A stretch of 43,060 nt of DNA from Eubacteriales bacterium (GTDB taxonomy: Bacteria; Bacillota; JASUSC01): contig JASUSC010000007.1 in assembly GCA_030446285.1 (NCBI GenBank), positions 1 through 43,060 on the forward strand. The letters are read 5' to 3'. The notes beneath the pieces were generated by a model. It was not told where the DNA came from and searched no databases. It was given only the letters and a program-made list of their open reading frames with translations. Of the stretch, positions 27,821-37,337 are shown piece after piece; position 1 is the first letter of the stretch; the number at the start of each line of letters is the position of its first letter. A program made the translations under genes and the position numbers.

Positions 27821-28176
27821 AGGCTACCACCCTTGGCTCCCGGTCCCATCCCGGGTTTTCGGTCAGCGTAGTCACCGCTGCGGCGGAAAAGAATCTTACC
27901 AACCAGAACGAACAAAATAAAGGTAAGAAGAGTACCCACAACTCCAGCCAGGCTGCCGGCCAGGGTCTCGTTGGCCACGCCGGGCATGACATAGTCGGGA
28001 ATGGGAGATTTAATCACCTCTTTGCCCTCTCCCTTTTCCAAAAAGCCGTGGTCTTCCGCCACCCGCTCCAGACCATCGGGCTTGGTGGAAGCAAAAGGAC
28101 TCAGAAAAGCAGCCACTATTAAGGCTACCAGTAAACCGCCTATAACCCATTTCTGTCTCCTGCTCATTACCTTCAC
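27817..28176 (-). CDS. PDGLE-domain (CbiN-like) protein
   Basis: LSPFASTKPDGLERVAEDHGFLEKGE...IPDYVMPGV; two TM segments. Confidence 0.9.
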   Translation of the reverse strand: MKVMSRRQKWVIGGLLVALIVAAFLSPFASTKPDGLERVAEDHGFLEKGEGKEVIKSPIPDYVMPGVANETLAGSLAGVVGTLLTFILFVLVGKILFRRSGDYADRKPGMGPGAKGGSL

Positions 28177-28185
28177 CTCCAGCGA

Positions 28186-28830
28186 CTACCGCCTCATGCT
28201 AGCTGTACTACCCGTAATTTCCGGCAACATCTGAGTTCTGGTTAAATAAGCTAGAATAGCACCAGTTATCAGACCTTCTCCCGTGCCGATCAGCACGTGC
28301 CATCCCAACATGGCAGGTAAAACTACTTTCAGCGGCACCGTGCCGGAGACCGCTAACTCCAACGAACAGGCCGTAGCCGCCACCAGAACCGAGGCCGCTC
28401 CAGCCAGCAGAGCTGATACAAAAACCGGTACCTTTCTGCCGTCACCCAGCAGGCGGAAGATGAGATAACTGACCAGGGAACCGAGAACGGCCATGTTCAG
28501 CAGGTTGCTCCCCAGTGCCGTCACGCCGCCGTCCTGGAAGAAGAGAGCCTGGATTATTACCACCGTGGACATAACCAGCATACTACTCCACGGTCCTAGC
28601 AGGTAGGTAGCCAGGGCCGCCCCCAGGAGGTGGCCGGAAGTTCCACCGCCAACCGGGAAGTTCACCATCTGAGCAGCAAAAATGAAAGCTGCCATGACTC
28701 CCATCAGAGGTACCTGCTTCTGGTCCCCCGTTTCCCTGCTCTTCTTCACCGCCACGGCTAATGCTGCAGCGCTCATCACCGCCGTAGTTACTCCCGTCTT
28801 CAAGTCCACAAACCCGTCCGGAATGTGCAT
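28186..28830 (-). CDS. cbiM: ECF transporter S component CbiM/NikM-like
   Basis: MHIPDGFVDLKTGVTTAVMSAAALAVAVKK; AAQMVNFPVGGGTSGHLLGAALATYLLGPWSSMLVMS. Start at MHIPDG with SD GGAGGAGGGGG. Confidence 0.93.
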   Translation of the reverse strand: MHIPDGFVDLKTGVTTAVMSAAALAVAVKKSRETGDQKQVPLMGVMAAFIFAAQMVNFPVGGGTSGHLLGAALATYLLGPWSSMLVMSTVVIIQALFFQDGGVTALGSNLLNMAVLGSLVSYLIFRLLGDGRKVPVFVSALLAGAASVLVAATACSLELAVSGTVPLKVVLPAMLGWHVLIGTGEGLITGAILAYLTRTQMLPEITGSTASMRR

Positions 28831-28852
28831 TCTCTTTCCCCCTCCTCCAATA

Positions 28853-28903
28853 ATAAAAGCCATGAAAACTAGCCCTCCATCGGGCAGCCTTCATGGCTTT
28901 TTT
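28853..28903 (-). terminator. Terminator-like hairpin in the leader of the nickel-type cbiM
   Basis: Minus strand AAAAAAGCCATGAAGGCTGCCCGATGGAGGGCTAGTTTTCATGGCTTTTATTATT. Confidence 0.65.
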
Positions 28904-28999
28904 CTTCCCGCTTATTTTCTTGTCCTCGCCCGCATTGTTTTTAATCTGCTCGCAGCCTTCCTGGCTCGCATGCGCCTTCGTGGCGCTATTTCCGCTTCT

Positions 29000-29029
29000 A
29001 TTCTAAAACGAAACACGCGGGAGTGTCAA
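29000..29029 (-). promoter_or_regulatory. SigA-type promoter of the nickel-type ECF operon
   Basis: Minus strand TTGACA (29024-29029), 18-bp spacer, TAGAAT (29000-29005). Confidence 0.6.
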
Positions 29030-29038
29030 CAAGAATTT

Positions 29039-29692
29039 TTATTCCTTCATTTCTTTAGCCACCAGCGCCCCGACCGGGCAGGCCTCCACGCACGCTAAAC
29101 ACTCGATACAGGGAGAGTCGGCCAGAGGCTGCTCCCAGAAGGCGGCTACCCGCCGGTCCATCCCCCGTCGGACAAAACCGATGGCCCCTATTTTGGCCTT
29201 TTCCCGGTCTGCCCAAACGCAGCGCCCGCAGAGGACGCAGCGGTTGGGGTCGTAGTAAAACTTCTCCGGGCTATCGTCTACAGGCTTTTCCACCAGCAGG
29301 GAACGCATGCGGGTGAGTTTCAGCTTCAACCCGCGCTCCTGAGCAATTTTTTGCAGTTCGCAGCGGCCGTTCTTGCCGCATTTGGCACAGCTTAGGCGGT
29401 GGTTGCTCAAAAGAAGTTCGAAAGCAGTCCGCACCAGCCGGTCCACCCGCTCGCTGCGGGTCCGAACCACCATCCCTTCTTTCACCGGCAGGGTGCAGGA
29501 CGTCACAGGATTTGGCAGCCCTTCCACTTCCACAAAACAGAGGCGGCAGCTGGCATCGGGGTGTTCCTTTTCCCTGATGCCGCAAAGGTGAGGAATGTAT
29601 ATCCCGTGGTCCAGTGCTACCCAGAGGAGTTTGTCCCCTTCGGCAGCGGTGACCTGCTGACCGTCAATGGTAATGGTTACTTGCCGGCTCAT
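29039..29692 (-). CDS. [2Fe-2S]/[4Fe-4S] protein, HoxU/NuoG-N-terminal-like
   Basis: VTITIDGQQVTAAEGDKLLWVALDHGIYIPHLCGIREKEHPDASCRLCFVEVEGLPNPVTSCTLPV; CAKCGKNGRCELQKIA; CVLCGRCVWADREK; CIECLACVEACPVGAL. Confidence 0.88.
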   Translation of the reverse strand: MSRQVTITIDGQQVTAAEGDKLLWVALDHGIYIPHLCGIREKEHPDASCRLCFVEVEGLPNPVTSCTLPVKEGMVVRTRSERVDRLVRTAFELLLSNHRLSCAKCGKNGRCELQKIAQERGLKLKLTRMRSLLVEKPVDDSPEKFYYDPNRCVLCGRCVWADREKAKIGAIGFVRRGMDRRVAAFWEQPLADSPCIECLACVEACPVGALVAKEMKE

Positions 29693-31587
29693 TTATCTTG
29701 CCCCCCTTCCACTTTAAGCGGCGGCGAAACCTTGATAACCGCCTGGTACAGGGGCAGGCAGGTCACCAGGCAGTTGTCGCACTTGACGCATTTCTCCAAG
29801 TCAATGGCCTTGAGCTGGTCCGGTCTGGTGTAGACAGCTTCCACCGGGCAGCTGCCCACGCAGGCATCGCAAAGTTTCCTGCACTTTTTGGGATCGATAA
29901 CGTAGGAAATGAGGTCCTTACACATGAGGGCCGGGCAGCGGCCTTCCTTGACATGGATTTCATATTCGTGCCGGAAAAAGCGCAGGGTAGTCAAAACAGG
30001 ATTGGGAGCGGTTTTTCCCAGCCCGCAGAGGGAACCGGCCTTCACGTCTTCGGCTATTTCTTGCAGCAGATCAATATCCTCTAACTTGCCCCGGCCTTTG
30101 GTAATATCGGTAAGAATCTCCAGCATCTGCCTGGTACCCAGGCGGCAGAAGGTACATTTGCCGCAGGACTCCTTCTGGGTAAACTCGAGGAAGTAGCGGG
30201 CAATCTCTACCATGCAGTCGTCCTCGTCCAGGACCACAACGCCGCCAGAACCCATCATGGCACCAGCCTGCTGGAGGGAATCGAAATCGATGGGCAGGTC
30301 GAGAGCCGATTCCGGCAGGCAACCGCCGGAGGGACCGCCAATCTGCACTGCTTTGAAGGCCTTGTCATTCTTTATCCCGCCGCCCACATCGTAAATGAGG
30401 GTGCGGAGGGTGGTGCCCATGGGCACTTCTACTAGACCGGTCCCCACAACCTTACCAGCGAGAGCAAGAACCGCCGTTCCCGGGCTGCTGGGAGTACCGA
30501 TGCTGCGGAACCACTCGGCGCCGTTGCGAATGATGTGGGGAACGTAAGAGAGAGTTTTGACGTTGTTGATTACCGTAGGCTTGCCGCGGAAACCCTTTTC
30601 CGCCGGGAAGGGCGGCCGGTGGCTGGGAATACCGGCCCTTCCTTCCATGGAAGCGATAAGGGCCGTCTCTTCCCCGCAAACGAAAGCGCCCGAACCTTGG
30701 AAGAGGTCGATGGCAAAGCTGAACCCGCTGCCTAAGATATTTTCTCCTAAGAGCCCCTTTTCCCGGGCCTGAGCTAAAGCCGTCTTTAGCCGTTCGATGG
30801 CCAGAGGATACTCGGCCCGTACGTAAATGTAACCCTGTTTAGCTCCTACAGCGTAACCGGCGATGATCAAGCCTTCCAGCAACTGATGGGGGGTGGATTC
30901 CAGCAACGCCCGGTCCATGAAGGCACCCGGGTCCCCTTCGTCAGCGTTGCAAATGACATACTTTTCATCGGCTTCTTTACTCCGGCAAATTTCCCATTTA
31001 ACCCCGGTGGGGAAACCAGCTCCGCCCCTTCCTCTCAGGCCCGATGCCTTAATTTCGCCGATAATTTCTTCCGGCGCCATGCTCAGAGCCTTGGCCAGAG
31101 CCCGGTACCCGTCCCGCTGCAGGTACTGGTTAATGTCTTCCGGATTAATAAGACCGCAATCGGCCAGAATAATCCGCTGCTCGGAGAAGCCGCGCGGGTA
31201 ATCGGCCAAGGTGGGAAAAACGTCGTTGGGCTCTAACGCCGCGTAGGCAAAGTCAAAACAGGGATCTCCCCCTACCAGATAGTCGGTTACCAGCCGAGAG
31301 GCGATCCCTTCATCTACATTCATGTAGCAGAGGGGAGGGAAACCGGGCTTGTAAATAATTACCGTAGGCTCAGCATAACAGTAACCTAAGCACCCTACTT
31401 CCTCCACTTCCACATCTAAGCCGTGCTGGGCTACCCCTTCCCGGAACACTTCCAGAACTTTCAGTGCTCCGGCCGCCCGGCCGCAGGTAGCCGTCCCCAC
31501 CAGTACCCGCGGTTTTTCCAGCCTGGCTGTCAGAGTTTGTTCTGCCTGCCTTTTTAAAGCCTCGTAACGTTCCAGCACCGCGCTCAT
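29689..31587 (-). CDS. NuoF/HoxF/HydB-like FMN- and NADH-binding subunit
   Basis: IKASGLRGRGGAGFPTGVKWEIC; CNADEGDPGAFMDRALLESTPHQLLEGLIIAGYAVGA; ESCGKCTFCRLGTRQMLEIL; C-terminal Fe-S cysteine motifs. Confidence 0.93.
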   Translation of the reverse strand: MSAVLERYEALKRQAEQTLTARLEKPRVLVGTATCGRAAGALKVLEVFREGVAQHGLDVEVEEVGCLGYCYAEPTVIIYKPGFPPLCYMNVDEGIASRLVTDYLVGGDPCFDFAYAALEPNDVFPTLADYPRGFSEQRIILADCGLINPEDINQYLQRDGYRALAKALSMAPEEIIGEIKASGLRGRGGAGFPTGVKWEICRSKEADEKYVICNADEGDPGAFMDRALLESTPHQLLEGLIIAGYAVGAKQGYIYVRAEYPLAIERLKTALAQAREKGLLGENILGSGFSFAIDLFQGSGAFVCGEETALIASMEGRAGIPSHRPPFPAEKGFRGKPTVINNVKTLSYVPHIIRNGAEWFRSIGTPSSPGTAVLALAGKVVGTGLVEVPMGTTLRTLIYDVGGGIKNDKAFKAVQIGGPSGGCLPESALDLPIDFDSLQQAGAMMGSGGVVVLDEDDCMVEIARYFLEFTQKESCGKCTFCRLGTRQMLEILTDITKGRGKLEDIDLLQEIAEDVKAGSLCGLGKTAPNPVLTTLRFFRHEYEIHVKEGRCPALMCKDLISYVIDPKKCRKLCDACVGSCPVEAVYTRPDQLKAIDLEKCVKCDNCLVTCLPLYQAVIKVSPPLKVEGGQDK

Positions 31588-31618
31588 TCTTCTCTACCTT
31601 CTTCTTTCTCTTCTTCAA

Positions 31619-32149
31619 TTATCTCTTCTCTTCTTCGTTTTTCTTCCCTATTTCTTTCCCTAACGCCATAAGGATACCGTCCACCCGAGTGGGACGCACT
31701 TTACCCTCCACATTTTCGTTGACTACCACCACCGGCGCTAAGGCACAACAGCCCACGCAGGCTACCCGCTCCAGGCTGAATTTTCTGTCGGGAGTGGTTT
31801 CTCCTTCTTTTATGTTCAGCCTGCGGGCAAAAGAGTCCATGATAATGTGGCCGCCGGCCATGTGGCAGGCCGTTCCCATGCAGACCTTAATCTGGTGCTC
31901 ACCGGGCGGGTTGAGCCGGAATTGGTTGTAGAAGGTAGCCACACTGTAAACGTCCACCTCGGGAATTTTTAACGAGGAAGCGATTTGCTCCATCGCTTCC
32001 CGCGGCAGGTAACCAAGCCGTCCCTGCACCTCCTGCAAAATTGGCAGGAGCCTGTCCCGCCGATAGGAGTTTTTCTCCAAGGCCTCTGCCACCGTGGTTT
32101 TAATCGCTTCCCTTTCTTCCGCAGTAATTTCGATTTCCATCTTCACCAT
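31619..32149 (-). CDS. NuoE/HoxE/HydC-like [2Fe-2S] subunit
   Basis: LLPILQEVQGRLGYLPREAMEQIASSLKIPEVDVYSVATFYNQFRLNPPGEHQIKVCMGTACHMAGG; VACVGCCALAPVVVVNE. Confidence 0.93.
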   Translation of the reverse strand: MVKMEIEITAEEREAIKTTVAEALEKNSYRRDRLLPILQEVQGRLGYLPREAMEQIASSLKIPEVDVYSVATFYNQFRLNPPGEHQIKVCMGTACHMAGGHIIMDSFARRLNIKEGETTPDRKFSLERVACVGCCALAPVVVVNENVEGKVRPTRVDGILMALGKEIGKKNEEEKR

Positions 32150-32309
32150 CCCCCAGGGTATTTTGGGGTCAACTTGGCCACATGCAGAGTATTTGTAAGA
32201 ACCTTATTTAGCCAAATCCAATAAACCCCTACCCGGTATTTTACACCATATTTATTTCGCTAAAAAGACGGGAAATCCTGCAAAAAAGCAGAATTTCTTT
32301 AACTCTCTC

Positions 32310-32335
32310 CAGTTAAAAAAGGAGGGGTCTACCCC
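32310..32335 (-). terminator. Terminator of the sulfur-assimilation operon
   Basis: Minus strand GGGGTAGACCCCTCCTTTTTTAAC. Confidence 0.65.
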
Positions 32336-32568
32336 TTCTTTTCGACATAGACAGCGGCAAAATTGCCTTCTTTTTCCACAGCCAGGACCATCTGGCCGTC
32401 TTCGGCCAGGCTGCGGCAGACGTTGCGCAGAGTATCTCCATCTTTCAGCGATACTTTTAAAACCCGGCCTGGTTCCATCTCCTCCAGGGCCAACCTAACT
32501 TTGACGTAGGTAATGGGGCATTTGTCCCCGGTTACGTCCAGGAGTCGAGCAGGCTCACACTTCTTCAT
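32329..32568 (-). CDS. TusA-family sulfurtransferase-like protein
   Basis: LLDVTGDKCPITYVKVRLALEEMEPGRVLKVSLKDGDTLRNV. Confidence 0.87.
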   Translation of the reverse strand: MKKCEPARLLDVTGDKCPITYVKVRLALEEMEPGRVLKVSLKDGDTLRNVCRSLAEDGQMVLAVEKEGNFAAVYVEKKG

Positions 32569-33490
32569 GACTTCTCTCCCCTACTTTTCTTTGCCCGGCT
32601 GAGCTTGTCCACCCAACTTTTCTTCTAAACTCCCTTAACCCTACCCGTTGCAAGGTATCGCCTAACCGTTCTCCTTCCCGCCGCAACTGAAGGAAGGTCT
32701 TCAGCACCGCCTCTACCGCCGCCGTTGCTTCTTCCTCCGTAACAAAGGGAACAACCACCCTGCCCAGGCGGGGACTGCTTCCGACCTGCCCGCCGGCAAA
32801 GAGGTAAAGGCCGCGCCGCCTTTCTTCCCAAGCCCCGGCAGGACAGATGGCTATACAGCTTCCCTCCCCCATGCACAGCCGCCGGTTGAGATGTGGCTTG
32901 CCTTCCTTCATTTTTATGGCGCCGCGCGGGCAAAGGGTCGCGCACAAGCCGCAACCGTGGCACTTTTCCGCCCGTAAGACCGGTTCGACCGCCCCCATCA
33001 GCCCGATATCGTTCTCCTGCGGCTTGGCACAGGAATTGGGACAGCCGGAAACGGCAATTTTAACTTTTATCCCCACTTCCCGGCCGAAAAATTCCCGATC
33101 CAGCTCTTCCGCAAGCTGCCGGGAATTGACCAGGCCGTAAGGGCAGACTTCCCGACCCGGACAGGCCACCACCGTCCGCACCCTGGGTCCACACGCTCCG
33201 GCGAGAAGTCCCCTTTCCCGGGCTTCCTTTGCCAGTTGGGCAGCCTTGTCCATTGCCACCCCGGAAATCTCCACCCCCTGGCGGGTGGTTAAGTGGACGG
33301 AGCCCCGGCCGTACTTCTCCGCCAGGTCGGCCAGGGCGCGAAGTTGCGCGGCGGTAAGATTGCCGGCCAGACTCCGAAAGCGAGCAATAACCCTATCCTG
33401 TTGCCGCTGCCGGATGATACCGCTGCGCAGCAACTCATCTCCTGCTCCCATCTCCTCTTTCTTTCCGCCACAATGGTTCTTCTTTTTCAT
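32555..33490 (-). CDS. Sulfite reductase-like siroheme/4Fe-4S protein with ferredoxin insert
   Basis: [86 protein letters not shown]. Confidence 0.88.
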   Translation of the reverse strand: MKKKNHCGGKKEEMGAGDELLRSGIIRQRQQDRVIARFRSLAGNLTAAQLRALADLAEKYGRGSVHLTTRQGVEISGVAMDKAAQLAKEARERGLLAGACGPRVRTVVACPGREVCPYGLVNSRQLAEELDREFFGREVGIKVKIAVSGCPNSCAKPQENDIGLMGAVEPVLRAEKCHGCGLCATLCPRGAIKMKEGKPHLNRRLCMGEGSCIAICPAGAWEERRRGLYLFAGGQVGSSPRLGRVVVPFVTEEEATAAVEAVLKTFLQLRREGERLGDTLQRVGLREFRRKVGWTSSAGQRKVGERSHEEV

Positions 33491-34650
33491 CCTCCGTTCC
33501 TCCCCTGATAATAAGCCAGCAAAACCTCCGCCACTTCCCGGCGGGTAAACTCCTCCGGCGGCACCTCTCCCTTAGCCAGCATTTCCCTCACCTTCGTTCC
33601 GCTCAAAAAAACGTGTTCTTCGTCTCCGTGAGGACAGGTCTTACTGCTGGCCATGCCGCCGCAAGCTCGGCAGTAGAAGGCATGTTCGAAGAAGAGGGGG
33701 GTAATCCCTAACTCTTCCGGAGCAAACTCATCAAAGATCAGCTGGGCATCGTAAGTGCCGTAGTAATTCCCCACTCCGGCGTGGTCCCGACCGACGATAA
33801 AGTGGGTGGCCCCGTAATTTTTCCGCACCAAGGCGTGGAAAATAGCTTCCCGCGGGCCGGCATAGCGCATGGCCGCCGGGAAGGCGGATATAAACACCCG
33901 CTCGCGGGGATAATACTTCGCCAGCAGGACCTGGTAGCACTTCACCCTCACCACCGCCGGGATGTCGTCCTCTTTGGTTTCCCCCACCAGCGGATTGAGA
34001 AAGAGTCCGTCACATATCTCCAGGGCACATTTCTGCAGGTATTCGTGGGCCCGGTGGATGGGGTTTCTGGTCTGAAAAGCCGCCACCCGTCTCCATCCCC
34101 GTTCGGCAAAAACCCGCCGTGTCTCTCTAGGGTCTAAGTACAACTCCGGGAAAAGAGCCGGTTTTTCCCTGTTTACCAGCACTATTTCTCCACCCAGGAG
34201 GAGTTCTTTTCGCCGGTACAACCTTCTCACCCCCGGGTGAGCCGGATCGGTAGTCCAGAACACCTGCCGCGCTTCTTCTTCTTTGTCGTAGGGGTAAATT
34301 TCTTCTACTTTTATCAGGCCCAGGAGAAGACCTTTTTCACTGTAAAGGGCGGCCTCCCCGGCTCCGCGCAAGCTCTCCGCTTCTTCCCTGGACACCCCCA
34401 GCACAATGGGGATGCTCCACACCAGCCCGTTTTCCAGGCGCATCTCCCCGACTACCTTCTCGTAGTCGGCCCGCTTCATGAAACCGGTGAGCGGGCTGTA
34501 AGCTCCGTTGGCGATAAGCTCTAAGTCGGAGGTTTCCCAGCTATCCAGGTAGAGGCGGGGCAGAGAGGCCGCCCTCGCTATTGCCGCCTCCCTCTCTTCA
34601 CCCCGCAGGATCCGATCAATCAGCACACCCCCATGGGGTTTGATCGTCAT
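33487..34650 (-). CDS. sat: Sulfate adenylyltransferase
   Basis: [62 protein letters not shown]. Confidence 0.96.
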   Translation of the reverse strand: MTIKPHGGVLIDRILRGEEREAAIARAASLPRLYLDSWETSDLELIANGAYSPLTGFMKRADYEKVVGEMRLENGLVWSIPIVLGVSREEAESLRGAGEAALYSEKGLLLGLIKVEEIYPYDKEEEARQVFWTTDPAHPGVRRLYRRKELLLGGEIVLVNREKPALFPELYLDPRETRRVFAERGWRRVAAFQTRNPIHRAHEYLQKCALEICDGLFLNPLVGETKEDDIPAVVRVKCYQVLLAKYYPRERVFISAFPAAMRYAGPREAIFHALVRKNYGATHFIVGRDHAGVGNYYGTYDAQLIFDEFAPEELGITPLFFEHAFYCRACGGMASSKTCPHGDEEHVFLSGTKVREMLAKGEVPPEEFTRREVAEVLLAYYQGRNGG

Positions 34651-34976
34651 TCTTCTCTCCCCTTTCCCCTAACCGTGATAATTGTTTCTTCCCGTCCGTC
34701 CGGACGGCGTATCCGCCAGATAATGCGGTCATCTTTCACCTCTGCCTGCAAGGTAGAACCCCGTCCTCCGATAGCCGGCGGCAGGTACATAAATATGGCT
34801 CCGTAAGGACAGGCTTTAATGCAGGCAGCGCAGTCCCAGCAGCGGGCGGGATCCCGCAGAACAACACCGCCGTCTGTCCCGGGAGAGAAGAGATCCCCCG
34901 GGCACACCCGCATGCAGGGGGGCTCGCCCTTCCGGCCGCACCCGCGGCAGAGATTGCGGTCAATTTTTACCGCCAT
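34647..34976 (-). CDS. 4Fe-4S ferredoxin, AprB-like (assimilatory)
   Basis: [30 protein letters not shown]...[20 protein letters not shown]; 109 aa. Confidence 0.82.
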   Translation of the reverse strand: MAVKIDRNLCRGCGRKGEPPCMRVCPGDLFSPGTDGGVVLRDPARCWDCAACIKACPYGAIFMYLPPAIGGRGSTLQAEVKDDRIIWRIRRPDGREETIITVRGKGREE

Positions 34977-36682
34977 AGCCCATCACCGCACCTTTCCGGC
35001 CGGCGTTCGATCATGTGAAATTCGTCTTTTTCCCGTTCGTAGATGGAGTTAACAAAAACTAACCAGCGCTCATCATCCCGTTGGGGGTAGTCGCTCCGCT
35101 GCTGGTACACCGGCCAGCGGGTCTCCCGGCGGTACAAAAGATGTTCCACCACTGCCCGCCCTAAGATAATCCGGTCCAGAACTTCGTGGGCCAGCATTAG
35201 CTCGTGGGGATCGGTAGCAATCAGCCCCTTTTCCGCATCCTCCTGTAAAACCCGCAATTTTTTACGGGCAATAAGAAGTCGGGGTTCGCAAACGGCATAG
35301 CCAGCCGTTATTCCTCCCGCATATTCGTCCATAATTTTCTGCAGCCGTTCCTCCATATCCGCCGGCTGAAAACCCTTTTCCCGACGCAGGGGGGCAAATA
35401 CCCGCCTCAGTTTCTCTTCCATCGCCGCCAAATCAGGCTGAGGAGACTCTTCTTCTCCCTCTATCCAGGCGAGAGCAGCTTCTCCTGCCATCTCACCTTC
35501 CGCCATGCAACCGGTGACATACTTCTTGGGCGCGCCTCCCACCACATCGCCGGCGGCAAAAAGCCCTTTCAGGGTCGTGCGGCGTTCTCTATCCACCCAG
35601 TAACCTGCCTGACCGTGCCCGCCCACTATATACGGTTCGGTACCGCATATCTCCAGGGGTTGGTCGCTGGGTTCCCCACCTTCATCGGCCCACTTCAGCA
35701 CGATGCCCGGCGACATATTGAGGTAAGCCTCTTTCACCCGGCGATTTTCTTCCGGGGTCAGATGGCTTAAGTCCAAATAGCACGGACCCCGCCCCTCCTG
35801 TTCTTCTCTGAGGGTAGCGGCAAGCCGCCCGGCTGTAGTCCGGTCGGGATAACGGCGCAGGTACTCCTCCCCTAAGGCGTTGATCTGGCGCGCTTTCACC
35901 CCCTGAGCCACGGTGCCGGTGGGAGAAATAACATCTTTAACCCGCAAGGCTACAAATCTCATTTCCAGGGTAGTCATCTCCGCGCCGGCCCTTATCCCCA
36001 TGGCCAGTCCCGTCCCCACGTTAAAAGGGCAGTACCACATCTTGTGGGGAGCTCCTACCGGATTGTTAGGCCGGTAAAGACCGGCAGCTCCTCCTGTGGC
36101 GCAAATCACGGCCCGGGCTGGAATAACATAAAATTTTTTCTCCCGCACGGAAAAGGCGTAGATCCCTGCCACCTTTTCTCCCTGCAAGATAAAAGCACTG
36201 GCCGCCACTCGATTGAGAACCCGCGCACCGGATCGGGCCAAGGCGCGGGCCATCAGAGGCTTTATCCCCTCTCCGATAATTTCCACGCTGCGCCGACCTC
36301 TGGCCTTATACCTGCCTTTTGCGTCTCTAAGAAAAGGAAGGCCCCATTCTTCCAAGCGGGCAGCCATGTGGTTCAAGCGCTGCCCAATAGTGTAGACTAA
36401 GTCCTCCCGGACCAGCCCGGCCCCTTCTTTGCGCACGTATTCCAGGTAACTTTCCGGCGTTTCCCCGGGATTGAGGTAAGCGTTAATGGCGTTTACACCG
36501 GCGGCCAGACAGCCGCTGCGACTGACGTGGGCCTTCTCCACCACTAAGACTTCCAGGTCCGGGTTTTTTTCTTTCACTGTAATTGCCGCCATGCACCCGG
36601 CCGTTCCCCCGCCTACCACCACCACGTCGACGGGTAAAACCACAACTTCGACGTCATCCCGGTAAAAACTCTTCTCCCCCAA
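34967..36682 (-). CDS. aprA: Adenylylsulfate reductase alpha subunit-like flavoprotein
   Basis: VDVVVVGGGTAGCMAAITVKEKNPDLEVLVVEKAHVSRSGCLAAGVNAINAYLNPGETPESYLEYVRKEGAGLVREDLVYTIGQRLN; next to sat. Confidence 0.92.
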   Translation of the reverse strand: MGEKSFYRDDVEVVVLPVDVVVVGGGTAGCMAAITVKEKNPDLEVLVVEKAHVSRSGCLAAGVNAINAYLNPGETPESYLEYVRKEGAGLVREDLVYTIGQRLNHMAARLEEWGLPFLRDAKGRYKARGRRSVEIIGEGIKPLMARALARSGARVLNRVAASAFILQGEKVAGIYAFSVREKKFYVIPARAVICATGGAAGLYRPNNPVGAPHKMWYCPFNVGTGLAMGIRAGAEMTTLEMRFVALRVKDVISPTGTVAQGVKARQINALGEEYLRRYPDRTTAGRLAATLREEQEGRGPCYLDLSHLTPEENRRVKEAYLNMSPGIVLKWADEGGEPSDQPLEICGTEPYIVGGHGQAGYWVDRERRTTLKGLFAAGDVVGGAPKKYVTGCMAEGEMAGEAALAWIEGEEESPQPDLAAMEEKLRRVFAPLRREKGFQPADMEERLQKIMDEYAGGITAGYAVCEPRLLIARKKLRVLQEDAEKGLIATDPHELMLAHEVLDRIILGRAVVEHLLYRRETRWPVYQQRSDYPQRDDERWLVFVNSIYEREKDEFHMIERRPERCGDGLWR

Positions 36683-36696
36683 CGGCAGATCCCTCC

Positions 36697-37308
36697 TTAT
36701 TCCCCGCCCGGGATTATTTTCTGCTTACGCAGATATGCGATCACCTTGTTTGCCGATTCCTCCACACTCTCACGGTGCGTCTCTAAGACCAGTTCGGGTG
36801 CCAGAGGTTCCTCGTAGGGTGCGGATATACCGGTAAACTCCTTGATTTCCCCGGCTCTGGCTTTTTTGTACAACCCTTTGACATCCCTGCGTTCGCATTC
36901 CACTAAGGGGCAGGCCACGTAAACCTCGATAAAATCCCCCTCTGGGAGCAGCCGCCGCACCATGTCCCGGTCTTCCCGGTAAGGGGAGATAAAAGCCGTC
37001 ATGGTGATAATACCGGCATCGGCAAAAAGTTTTGCCACCTCGCCCACCCGTCGGATATTTTCTTTACGGTCGGCCGGCGAAAAACCCAGGTCTTTGTTCA
37101 GCCCAAAACGGATGTTATCCCCGTCGAGAACGTAAGCTAAGTGGCCCATGTCGTACAGCTTTTTCTCCACCCTTCGAGCCACCGTCGATTTTCCCGCTCC
37201 GGAGAGACCGGTAAACCACAGAACCGCGCCCCGCTGCTGCAGGAGCTTCTCCCGGTCCTGCCGGCTTACCTCCCCTGCATGCCAGAATATGTTCGAAGCC
37301 TTGGCCAT
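36697..37308 (-). CDS. cysC: Adenylylsulfate kinase
   Basis: AVLWFTGLSGAGKSTVARRVEKKLYDMGHLAYVLDGDNIRFGLNKDLGFSPADRKENIRRVGEVAKLFADAGIITMTAFISPYREDRD. Confidence 0.96.
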   Translation of the reverse strand: MAKASNIFWHAGEVSRQDREKLLQQRGAVLWFTGLSGAGKSTVARRVEKKLYDMGHLAYVLDGDNIRFGLNKDLGFSPADRKENIRRVGEVAKLFADAGIITMTAFISPYREDRDMVRRLLPEGDFIEVYVACPLVECERRDVKGLYKKARAGEIKEFTGISAPYEEPLAPELVLETHRESVEESANKVIAYLRKQKIIPGGE

Positions 37309-37337
37309 AATAGCATCCTCCTTTGCCCTTTTCTCCT

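Noticed and set aside
28853-29029. Known NiCo (czcD) riboswitch upstream of the nickel-type cbiM
   Set aside because: From memory of the NiCo consensus I could not place the conserved four-way-junction nucleotides; retained only as an unassigned leader.
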